23,417 bases of DNA, taken from an uncultured Porphyromonadaceae bacterium. Its GTDB lineage: Bacteria > Bacteroidota > Bacteroidia > Bacteroidales > Muribaculaceae. The position numbers and the translations under genes are program-made. Below the pieces are notes generated by a model that was given only the letters and a program-made list of their open reading frames with translations, was not told the DNA's origin and made no database searches. Positions 7,681 to 13,790 of the stretch are shown here, piece by piece; positions within the stretch are counted from its first letter, which is position 1; every line of letters starts with the position of its first letter. The stretch lies in NCBI GenBank assembly GCA_900540625.1, contig UQGP01000036.1, positions 1 to 23,417 on the forward strand. The letters are read 5' to 3'.

Positions 7681-8592
7681 TTATTTTGCGTCAAAGTTGC
7701 CGCCGTCGGCTTCGGTCCAGGCTGTGATGGTGCAGCCTTGTATCGACACTCCGGTCTTGTGGATGGTGACAGCGATGTCGTACTGGTATCCGGCGAGCCA
7801 TTCGTTGCGCGGGTCGGCGATGCCGGCGTTGCGGTTGGCGGCAGTGAAGTCTATTGCGGCGGTGTATGTCTGAGCACCGGGCTGTGTGGCGGTGAATGTC
7901 AGTGCGCTGCCGAAGGATTGCGGGGCAACTATCAGCGTATAGGCTACGGTCTTGGCGGCGTCATCGGCTATGGCCGGGGCATTTTGTTCGGCTGTGGCGT
8001 TGTTTGCAAATGTCAGCGTAGCTGCATCCTTGGAGGTCACGATGCCGGTTGCACGGTCAAATGCGGCGGATGTATTGAATTCGCCGAGCGCCAATACTGC
8101 TTTCTTGACTTCATCATAGGTTACATCGCTGCCGCAACGTGCGGTGATGACCACCTTAGACATTTTATGTGCGAAATTGAACGCCACATTGGGGCTTGCC
8201 TTGCTGCCCGAAGCTTGCGCCCATAGGTAGTCGAAAGTCTTTTGCGAAGCCTGAAGGCGTGTATCAGCGGTTGCGACTGCATCGCTCCAGGGATAGTAAG
8301 CGGTGAAAGTCACCTCGGCATTGTCTTGGAAATAGATGTGGTCGCCGGCGGCGGTAAATGCTCCGGAGCCGTCGGTGGTGTACTTGAGATTGGAGTATGT
8401 TTTGTCGCCGCTTTGGCCCGAAATGCCGATGATATCGCCCGACTCCCAAGCGCTGTCGTAGGCGCGTGCTGCGGTGGCTATACTTGCGGTGAAGTTGGGC
8501 TCGTCGGCGCCCGTGTTCGGCGTGGGGTTGTCGTTATTGCAAGCCGTAAGTGTGGTTGCCAAAGCAATCGTAAGTAGCGTTGTTTTTTTCAT
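7681..8592 (-). CDS. Fimbrillin family (Mfa-like) lipoprotein, first pilus subunit of operon
   Basis: This 303-residue lipoprotein has a lipobox LTAC at Cys18 followed by NNDNPTP, an Ala-Arg at 42-43, and AYDSAWESGDIIGISG, the family's N-terminal strand with Trp and GD. FTAYYPWSD corresponds to the YAPY strand, FNFAHKMSKVVITARCG to the HxMSK strand, and the end has YDIAVTIHKTGVSIQG, GCTITAW and ADGG. It is the first of the five subunit genes, directly after the anchor gene, and a near paralogue of the subunit encoded next. Being first and most canonical, it or its neighbour is the best candidate for the main stalk protein; this is inference. The 86 bases before it contain an AT-rich stretch with no recognisable promoter. 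Confidence 0.9.
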   Translation of the reverse strand: MKKTTLLTIALATTLTACNNDNPTPNTGADEPNFTASIATAARAYDSAWESGDIIGISGQSGDKTYSNLKYTTDGSGAFTAAGDHIYFQDNAEVTFTAYYPWSDAVATADTRLQASQKTFDYLWAQASGSKASPNVAFNFAHKMSKVVITARCGSDVTYDEVKKAVLALGEFNTSAAFDRATGIVTSKDAATLTFANNATAEQNAPAIADDAAKTVAYTLIVAPQSFGSALTFTATQPGAQTYTAAIDFTAANRNAGIADPRNEWLAGYQYDIAVTIHKTGVSIQGCTITAWTEADGGNFDAK

Positions 8593-8678
8593 AATCTGTT
8601 GTTATGTCGTTTGTTTATTATTCTTCTATTTGTATAATAATTAAAAGGGTGTCATATTTAGATCGGTGTCGAACGGCG

Positions 8679-9563
8679 TCAATGAGCGTCGTATCCGCCG
8701 CCATCGGCAACCTTCCATCCGTCAATCGAACCGATGAAGCCACCCTTGACCGGAAGACGCAAATCGGCAGTAATAGCCAGGGGACTTACACTTTTGCCGA
8801 AGTCCTTGGTCACGGTAGAGATATCGGAGGTGATGACGCGTGTATCGCCGTTGTCGAAGGCTATGTCCACTTTGAGCGACATATTGCTGTAATCGGCTTC
8901 AGGTATTGCGAAGAGTCGGAACGTTGCTGTCAATAGATTCTCGGATTGTTTGAGTCGCTCGGCGGTGGTATGTGTGCGGTCGGCGGGGTCGGCACTATGG
9001 GTGACGAAGTCGATGGCGCCGTATACGCCGTTGACGGTTGCCGTGGCGGACTCTATGCGGCTGTAGTCGCCCTCGACTACGTTGAGGACGAGGTCAACGC
9101 TGCGCATCAGTTGCACCATATTGACGGTGGCATAATATGTCGCAGCGGGGGCGACGTGTATTGTACTTGTGTAGTCGTGGTAGTCGCCGGAGAACATCGT
9201 GCCGGGATAAGCGACGATGCCGCCGTCTGCGGCTTTGGCGACTGCGGCGCGTGTGCCGTTGAGCGTCACGCCTTCCGGCGAGTTGTATACCGACAGCCGA
9301 TAATCGCCTATGGCGTTATCCGTAAAGATGTATTTGTCGCCGGAAGCTGTGGCGGTGCGATCGCCGCCGTCAACGCGCACATCCGGAGTGACCCATTGCA
9401 GGTGCATAGTGTATTCGGACGGCTTCACAGCGTCTGCCGAGATATTGTTCCACGCGGTGGTAACTTCGATATTTCCTTTGGCATCATAGAGTGTATCCTT
9501 GACGCACGAGGATAATGCAGTTGCGGCAATGCCTGCTAATATGCTGAGTTTGAAGATGTTCAT
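8679..9563 (-). CDS. FimB/Mfa2-like fimbrial anchor lipoprotein (DUF5119-like)
   Basis: The 294-residue product has a lipobox LSSC at Cys20 followed by VKDTLYD, and a first domain starting with IEVTTAWNNI, a pattern I associate with FimB/Mfa2 and DUF5119 proteins of fimbrial operons. Members of this group stay lipid-anchored in the outer membrane, hold the base of the pilus and limit its length. It has no Ser-Arg near the N-terminus of the kind seen in the five subunits, which fits a protein that is not cut free. It ends in GSIDGWKVADGGGYDAH, recalling the Trp-DGG ends of the pilins. The start is only 12 bases after the DUF3575 gene, so the two are cotranscribed. The anchor role is inferred from family resemblance and gene order. 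Confidence 0.8.
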   Translation of the reverse strand: MNIFKLSILAGIAATALSSCVKDTLYDAKGNIEVTTAWNNISADAVKPSEYTMHLQWVTPDVRVDGGDRTATASGDKYIFTDNAIGDYRLSVYNSPEGVTLNGTRAAVAKAADGGIVAYPGTMFSGDYHDYTSTIHVAPAATYYATVNMVQLMRSVDLVLNVVEGDYSRIESATATVNGVYGAIDFVTHSADPADRTHTTAERLKQSENLLTATFRLFAIPEADYSNMSLKVDIAFDNGDTRVITSDISTVTKDFGKSVSPLAITADLRLPVKGGFIGSIDGWKVADGGGYDAH

Positions 9564-9575
9564 CGTTTCAGGGCA

Positions 9576-10604
9576 TTAAAATATGTTCCACACCAAGGTG
9601 ACGCCTGCATGGGTGACGCCCCAATAATTTTTATTGTCATGTTCGAGGCGTACGCGAGTGCCGTCGTATAGATAGTATTTATCGTAATCGACATTGAGGC
9701 CTCCGATGCCGATGGACAGGTCAAGAGAGAGTGCTTTATTGAGCCGGAATACATATCCGCCTTTGATGCCGCCGCCCTTGACAGTGCCCTGGCGTCCGGT
9801 GTCGGTGAATTTGTAATTGAAATCGCCGTAGTGTCCGTATACGCCGATGTATCCGCGGCCGTTCTTGCTCGGATACAAGCGAGCTTCGGGCAATACTTCC
9901 CAGAGAGCATAGCGACGATCATTGTCGTTCCAAGACCACGAGGTCCATGACCCGTGTGCCAAGATGCTGAAGCGCCGGGATACGTGCCATTCGATGCCGA
10001 GGTCGGGTGTGAGTGTAGCCCAACGCAACAGATTGGCTCGAAGGTCAATGTGCGGACGATGTACGGTTGGGGCTGCTACGACGGGCCGTTGGTCGGTAGT
10101 GTCGGCGGGCAGCGTCACGGGTGTCGACTCCGGCTCGGGCTCGGCTGTCACCACGGGTTGCGAAGGCTCGGGCATGGGCAGGGTCACTGCCTCGGAGGTC
10201 GGCAGAGTGATGCGAACTTCCACGTAATTGCCTCCGTTCGAATGATTTGTGGTACGGAAGCATTGCTCGGTGAGTCCGCAGCGTGTAATCATTTCGGACT
10301 TGACGCGGTTGCTGCGTGTGCGCGCTGTCGCGAGATTGGCCTCGGCACTGTCGCGCGAGTCACAATAGCCGAATACGTCTACCGTGATGGTGCCGGCTAT
10401 AATTTCGTCTTTGTATGTATTGATGCACTCGATTAATGCCGCTATCTGGTTGTGATTGTCCTGATAGCCATCGTAAAAGCGGTCTGAGGAGGCGGCAAAG
10501 CGGAACGTGAGGACGTGATTTGTGTCTTGTCCCTGCGCCGTGACGGCGAAGCCTGCTGAAAGCATCATCGCGCATAGTGTGCAAATTATTCGGCGTAATC
10601 TCAT
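9576..10604 (-). CDS. DUF3575 outer-membrane protein with N-terminal OmpA-like domain
   Basis: This 342-residue protein is exported (signal peptide about 1-25). Residues 28-133 look like an OmpA-type peptidoglycan-binding domain: VFGYCDSRDSAEANL at 77-91 matches the GHTD...N pattern with Asp82 and Asn90, and Arg97 and Val101 sit where the family has its conserved Arg and Val. A linker rich in Pro, Glu and Thr follows (134-185). Residues 186-342 match DUF3575, with NLLRWATLTPDLGIEW at its start and alternating strands ending in a C-terminal Phe (TLVWNIF), as in outer-membrane beta barrels. DUF3575 genes commonly sit in Bacteroidales fimbrial loci; their biochemical role is not established. Here it is the first gene of the operon. 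A role in anchoring or assembly at the outer membrane is inference. Confidence 0.82.
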   Translation of the reverse strand: MRLRRIICTLCAMMLSAGFAVTAQGQDTNHVLTFRFAASSDRFYDGYQDNHNQIAALIECINTYKDEIIAGTITVDVFGYCDSRDSAEANLATARTRSNRVKSEMITRCGLTEQCFRTTNHSNGGNYVEVRITLPTSEAVTLPMPEPSQPVVTAEPEPESTPVTLPADTTDQRPVVAAPTVHRPHIDLRANLLRWATLTPDLGIEWHVSRRFSILAHGSWTSWSWNDNDRRYALWEVLPEARLYPSKNGRGYIGVYGHYGDFNYKFTDTGRQGTVKGGGIKGGYVFRLNKALSLDLSIGIGGLNVDYDKYYLYDGTRVRLEHDNKNYWGVTHAGVTLVWNIF

Positions 10605-10630
10605 ATCGGATATTGGTTGGTTTAATCAAT

Positions 10631-10675
10631 AATGACGAGGGCATCGCGGCTGTTGTCGCGGTGCTCTCTGTCATT
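10631..10675 (-). promoter_or_regulatory. Long hairpin in the fimbrial operon leader
   Basis: AATGAC at 10631-10636 pairs with GTCATT at 10670-10675. Inside, 10637-10650 pairs with 10655-10668 around a TGTT loop, with one bulge at 10669. On the plus strand the inner 14 bp are complete if three G-U pairs are allowed; on the minus strand these become three A-C mismatches. It lies between the predicted start of transcription and the first gene. It may be a leader attenuator or stability element. Confidence 0.5.
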
Positions 10676-10790
10676 TGTGCTCGCGACATATCAATAGTCG
10701 CGAAGTGGGTAAATATAGAGGATTTGTATTAGGGATAGGGATCATGTTGTCTCTGCTACGGACACTTTTACAAGTGCTCGATGTCTTGTG

Positions 10791-10798
10791 CAAAGTTA
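10791..10798 (-). promoter_or_regulatory. -7 box of the fimbrial operon promoter
   Basis: TAACTTTG on the minus strand matches the Bacteroidota -7 consensus TAnnTTTG exactly. No TTTG-like -33 box lies at the proper 18-21-base spacing, which suggests dependence on an activator. Transcription would start near 10780, giving a leader of about 175 bases before the ATG at 10604. Confidence 0.5.
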
Positions 10799-10840
10799 GA
10801 CGTAAAGGAATGTCGTGTTTGGATGCGATGCACCAATTCG

Positions 10841-10992
10841 TTTTCCGCTAAGATACTCTTAAGATTCTTTAACTTTCCGCTGAACATCAAAAGCGGCTCT
10901 TGTGTCAGTGTCTCATGACCCGCTATGCGCCGTATGATTAGGTATTTTTTCTGTTTAGATGTATGCTGCAAACTCTTTTTTCCGTTAAGATA
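10841..10992 (-). repeat. Three phased AGCGGAAA-like direct repeats upstream of the fimbrial promoter
   Basis: On the minus strand, copies at 10978-10992 and 10841-10855 read TATCTTARCGGAAAA (one mismatch in 15). A third, at 10874-10881, shares the AGCGGAAA core. Core-to-core distances are 105 and 32 bases, near ten and three helical turns. The nearest copy lies about 43 bases upstream of the -7 box. Candidate activator sites; the AraC-type regulator encoded at 12440-13594 is an obvious possible ligand. Confidence 0.4.
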
Positions 10993-11013
10993 TAGATTTT
11001 GACGTATAGACTA

Positions 11014-11478
11014 TTATTTGGCGAATGTCTCGGAAATCTGTTTGGCTACTCGATTTATCGCGCTATTTATATCATGTTCGACTCCGGTTATACCGAGAGA
11101 AGAGTAGGCCCCTCGGCATGACGCTACGGGGCGTCCGGTAAGATAGTCGATAAAATTGATGATTACGATTGTTTCCTCGGGTTGAACATTTACGCCGAAT
11201 TTGACCAATAACAGCTTTTCTTGTTGTGATGAGGTCAACTCGAGTATCCGTCGCTCGTTTATCAACTGCAAGTTTGACTTTTCTACCGCATCATACAGTA
11301 GAATTTCATGCTCCATCAGTTCGGCCGGGATATGGTATGTCTCGTTGTCGATAACCGAAACATACTCGTACTTAGCGAGATTTGCGCTACTCGAAACCGT
11401 TGACTTTGACGTGGTGCACGCCGACAGCAGTATCACCGCTATCAAAGCGCCCCATACCTTTAAGAGGCAATTATTCAT
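11014..11478 (-). CDS. Small lipoprotein of unknown function
   Basis: I do not recognise this family. The 154-residue product has a signal peptide with lipobox LLSAC at Cys21, then TTSKSTVSSSAN, without the acidic residues after the Cys that mark surface lipoproteins in this phylum, so it probably faces the periplasm. The remaining 130 residues look like a single alpha/beta domain with strands such as EYVSVIDNETYHI, LLLVKFGVNV and TIVIINFIDYLTGRPVASCRG, and a C-terminal helix (SAINRVAKQISETFAK). The pattern recalls small periplasmic domains of the DUF4136 or LPS-assembly lipoprotein type, but I cannot assign it. Its ATG overlaps the end of the upstream lipoprotein gene by eight bases (ATGAATAA), so the two are likely translated together. 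Confidence 0.75.
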   Translation of the reverse strand: MNNCLLKVWGALIAVILLSACTTSKSTVSSSANLAKYEYVSVIDNETYHIPAELMEHEILLYDAVEKSNLQLINERRILELTSSQQEKLLLVKFGVNVQPEETIVIINFIDYLTGRPVASCRGAYSSLGITGVEHDINSAINRVAKQISETFAK

Positions 11479-12217
11479 AGGAGGTCTTTACGTTGAAATA
11501 TACTTTGGTGTAAGTGCTTTCGTAGCGTACCAAGACCTTTACAGGTACTGTACCCCCGGAGGCTGGATATGTATTGGAGAATTTTATCTGATTATCCTTG
11601 ATTTCGACATTCAGGTTTCGAGCCAGGTCGTAGCTGCCCTTTTGGTAGTCGATGTCGTACTCGCGATCGATTTTGCAACCTTTGGGGAACGAATAGGACG
11701 CATTTTCTTCGGTCTGAGCCTTGTTTTTATTCAGCTTCAGGTCAATGGTTTTACCCCATTCCGGAAGATTCTTGTATTGAGGATAGCTTTCGGCGTATTC
11801 GATTTTGGCGCCGACGATATCGTTGTCCTTATTATAAATCCATGAATCGACATAGACGTTATAGTAATTGGCGTTGAGGGGCATTGCGCGTGCTTCGGCC
11901 ACCGTTTCGATATCGTTGACAAGAGTAATTTGATAGAAATTACCGGGGTTGATTGCTACGTTCTGAGCGATTTGAGTGAGGTTGGGGTTTTTGTTGAACT
12001 CGCCTTTTGTTCCGAGGTCCGCTATTGCGCAACGTGATGTGTTAAAGTTCCCGGACTCGTTGATGATAACGTCCGAGCCCCCGATTGCGGTCTCGCGATC
12101 ACCCATCATCATATTCAATGCGAGGGCATTTGAGGGGATTTTAGGCTCGTCATCATTGCCGCAGGCGGCGGTGGATATTGCTAAGAGGGCAAACAGTGAA
12201 ACTGAAAGTTTGTTCAT
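11471..12217 (-). CDS. Surface lipoprotein, probable DUF5036 family
   Basis: The 248-residue product begins at the ATG at 12217, which opens a signal peptide with lipobox TAAC at Cys19 followed by GNDDEP, an acidic run typical of surface-exported lipoproteins. An in-frame start 60 bases upstream overlaps the -7 box and is rejected. The mature protein includes IPSNALALNMMMGDRETAIGG, split here as two blocks, IPSNALALNMM and GDRETAIGGSDV, then NPNLTQIAQNVAINPGNFYQI and NYYNVYVDSWIYNKDNDIVG, which I recall from DUF5036 proteins of Bacteroides; the family has no known function. The C-terminal half is rich in strands and ends in a repeat-free Ig-like segment (VPVKVLVRYESTYTKVYFNV). It forms a two-gene unit with the small lipoprotein downstream. 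The family name is from memory and moderately secure. Confidence 0.75.
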   Translation of the reverse strand: MNKLSVSLFALLAISTAACGNDDEPKIPSNALALNMMMGDRETAIGGSDVIINESGNFNTSRCAIADLGTKGEFNKNPNLTQIAQNVAINPGNFYQITLVNDIETVAEARAMPLNANYYNVYVDSWIYNKDNDIVGAKIEYAESYPQYKNLPEWGKTIDLKLNKNKAQTEENASYSFPKGCKIDREYDIDYQKGSYDLARNLNVEIKDNQIKFSNTYPASGGTVPVKVLVRYESTYTKVYFNVKTSYE

Positions 12218-12274
12218 AGTAATTGGTCTATTATTATCTGTGATGTGTAGATTGGACTTTTGGTAATCTGATGA

Positions 12275-12282
12275 CAAAGGTA
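12275..12282 (-). promoter_or_regulatory. -7 box upstream of the DUF5036-like lipoprotein gene
   Basis: TACCTTTG on the minus strand is an exact TAnnTTTG match, 57 bases upstream of the ATG at 12217. The -33 region has a T-run about 24 bases upstream, rather than TTTG at 19, so the match is partial. Confidence 0.5.
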
Positions 12283-12439
12283 GTATTAAACCACGGATAT
12301 AGCGGCGTAAAAAACATTAAAAATCGCTACGCGGTGTTTAATGATCAAACGCCCGTAAGCCGTAGCCTTCGGTGTGGGCTCTACTTTTGGCGCAAGTCGT
12401 TGATGCTCAGTTGTTCTATGTGCGGTCGCGCCGCCGAGG

Positions 12440-13594
12440 TTATACCTTGACGCCGCTGACGATTTCGGGGTCGACTTGCGGCACGCTGCGTTTGGCCTTG
12501 CTGAAACTCGAGCCGGAGGCAAATCCGGCGGCTTCGGCGATTTCGCTCTGCTTGGCTTCGGGATGTGCCAGCCCGTACAGTCGGGCGTGTTCCAGACGGA
12601 ACATATTGATAAGGTTATAGTATCCGACTTGGATAATAAAGCGGTTGGCTCCGCTTTTTTTGCCCGAGTCTATAAGGGCGAGTATCTCGGACTTTTGCAG
12701 GTGCGGCTCGCGGTATTTTTGCAGAATGATTTCGAGAACCTGTCGGCGTGCTTCGGCCGCGTCGGGGTCGGCCTCTATCGAGTCGTCATCGGCGGTAGCT
12801 TCTTCCTCCTTGGCGGCAATGATAGCTTCTTCCATGAATTTAACCTTACGACACCCTATTCGGTCAAGCTGTTCTTCGATATACTTGGGCCGCAGCAGCT
12901 TTTGCGGATGAAGTATCAAGCACAGAAACAGTACCATCCATATGGACATGATGATCTCCGCCACCATGTTCAGGACGCGCCTGTCGGCAAGCAGCACAGC
13001 CCAGACTATGGCGGTCCATACAACAGGAAGGTATATGACTTTGCCGGCAAATTTGTGCGGAAAATCGCTATCATCCGAGAAGTTGCCCTTGTTATAAGCC
13101 GAAATCCGGCTTTTGAGCCAAATCAAGGTCTTGAGCATATATGCCGTCAGAATTATGCCTATGCCGGAGGCTATGCCAAGCACCACAGAGCTGTGCACCT
13201 CAATCCATACGCCGACCGGAGCATAAAGCACGGAGCATGTCATAATAAAAAGCAAACTCATAGGTACGTAGAAGAGCAGAATTGCGCTCGAGCCACGCAA
13301 TTTATGCCATTTGAAATACCGCAGGAACATGGCAGCAAAAGCAGCCGGATAAAACACCACGCCGAAGACACGCACAAAGACCCATGTTCCCGGGGCTTCC
13401 GGATGCAAATAATATGGCGTCAACATCGCTACGGCCATGAATACAAAGGCGGTAAGCGAACTTGCCGGATAGAAGTACCGAATTTCTTTGTCGTAAGGGC
13501 GGCAATGATGTATCAGCCGGACAATGCCGCATATTATGCCTGTGACGATGAATATAAGGCAGATATCGGAATAGTATGTATAGCCGTGGGACAT
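12440..13594 (-). CDS. Membrane-embedded AraC-family transcription regulator
   Basis: This 384-residue protein joins a membrane part to a DNA-binding domain. About seven hydrophobic helices can be seen (roughly 8-27, 43-63, 72-92, 102-122, 134-155, 186-203, 208-228). A charged linker with an acidic run (EEEATADDDSIEADPD, 263-278) follows, then residues 285-372 with the AraC-type helix-turn-helix: NLINMFRLEHARLYGLAHPE and SEIAEAAGFASGSSFSKAKR match the second HTH of the family (usually a short A-GF-S-F-R/K pattern). Proteins of this layout are common in Bacteroidota and are thought to sense a signal at the inner membrane and act on DNA from there. The signal is unknown. It lies upstream of the two lipoprotein genes and the fimbrial operon, same strand, and is the only regulator in the window, so it is a candidate for controlling them. 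Confidence 0.87.
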   Translation of the reverse strand: MSHGYTYYSDICLIFIVTGIICGIVRLIHHCRPYDKEIRYFYPASSLTAFVFMAVAMLTPYYLHPEAPGTWVFVRVFGVVFYPAAFAAMFLRYFKWHKLRGSSAILLFYVPMSLLFIMTCSVLYAPVGVWIEVHSSVVLGIASGIGIILTAYMLKTLIWLKSRISAYNKGNFSDDSDFPHKFAGKVIYLPVVWTAIVWAVLLADRRVLNMVAEIIMSIWMVLFLCLILHPQKLLRPKYIEEQLDRIGCRKVKFMEEAIIAAKEEEATADDDSIEADPDAAEARRQVLEIILQKYREPHLQKSEILALIDSGKKSGANRFIIQVGYYNLINMFRLEHARLYGLAHPEAKQSEIAEAAGFASGSSFSKAKRSVPQVDPEIVSGVKV

Positions 13595-13634
13595 GTCGTG
13601 TCGTATATGTGTGGCTGTGCTTGTTTTTTCAGCG

Positions 13635-13642
13635 CAAAATTA
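13635..13642 (-). promoter_or_regulatory. -7 box of the AraC-type regulator gene
   Basis: TAATTTTG on the minus strand fits TAnnTTTG, 40 bases upstream of the ATG at 13594. The -33 region holds only GTTGTTG-like sequence at shorter spacing. Confidence 0.45.
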
Positions 13643-13675
13643 ACGATTTTTTGCACAACAACCTAAGTTTGGCCG

Positions 13676-13725
13676 CAAAAATTTTAAGTCCGGAGCGTGC
13701 CTCTGTGCGGACGCGCCCCGGACTT
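13676..13725 (-). terminator. Intrinsic terminator of the 1148-residue protein gene
   Basis: AAGTCCGG (13686-13693) and CCGGACTT (13718-13725) form the outer stem, extended inward over GCG/CGC with mismatches. On the minus strand the hairpin is followed by AAAATTTTT (down to 13677). It lies 66 bases after the stop at 13791, and before the regulator gene's promoter, so the two genes are separate units. Confidence 0.7.
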
Positions 13726-13790
13726 GATGCGAATGAGCATGGCGGCAGTCAATGCCGCCGTATGCCGTTATGGATTGCGCCTATGCAGTT

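Larger units (their letters stand above)
10605..11013. other. Regulatory region upstream of the fimbrial operon
   Basis: These 409 bases hold no convincing gene. On the minus strand, in the direction of transcription, they contain three AGCGGAAA-like motifs (10979-10986, 10874-10881, 10842-10849), a -7 box (10791-10798), a small stem-loop at 10763-10776, a TCGCGA inverted repeat (10681-10686 and 10698-10703), and a long hairpin (10631-10675). I looked for inverted repeats flanking the promoter, as in phase-variable Bacteroides loci, and saw none. Confidence 0.55.

Noticed and set aside
10768..10971. Small minus-strand open frame of 67 codons starting with TTG upstream of the fimbrial operon
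   Set aside because: It runs through the phased repeats and the -7 box of the fimbrial promoter, has no recognisable domain and a poor start. A distant likeness to the end of LytTR domains was considered, but the match is too weak.
10605..11013. Invertible (phase-variable) promoter upstream of the fimbrial operon
   Set aside because: Many Bacteroides surface loci have one, so I looked for inverted repeats flanking the -7 box. Only short local hairpins and direct repeats are present, and no recombinase gene is in the window.
12476..13666. Long plus-strand open frame (396 codons) opposite the AraC-type regulator
   Set aside because: The regulator on the other strand has clear membrane helices and a DNA-binding domain. 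The antisense frame has neither signal nor domain and is a shadow.
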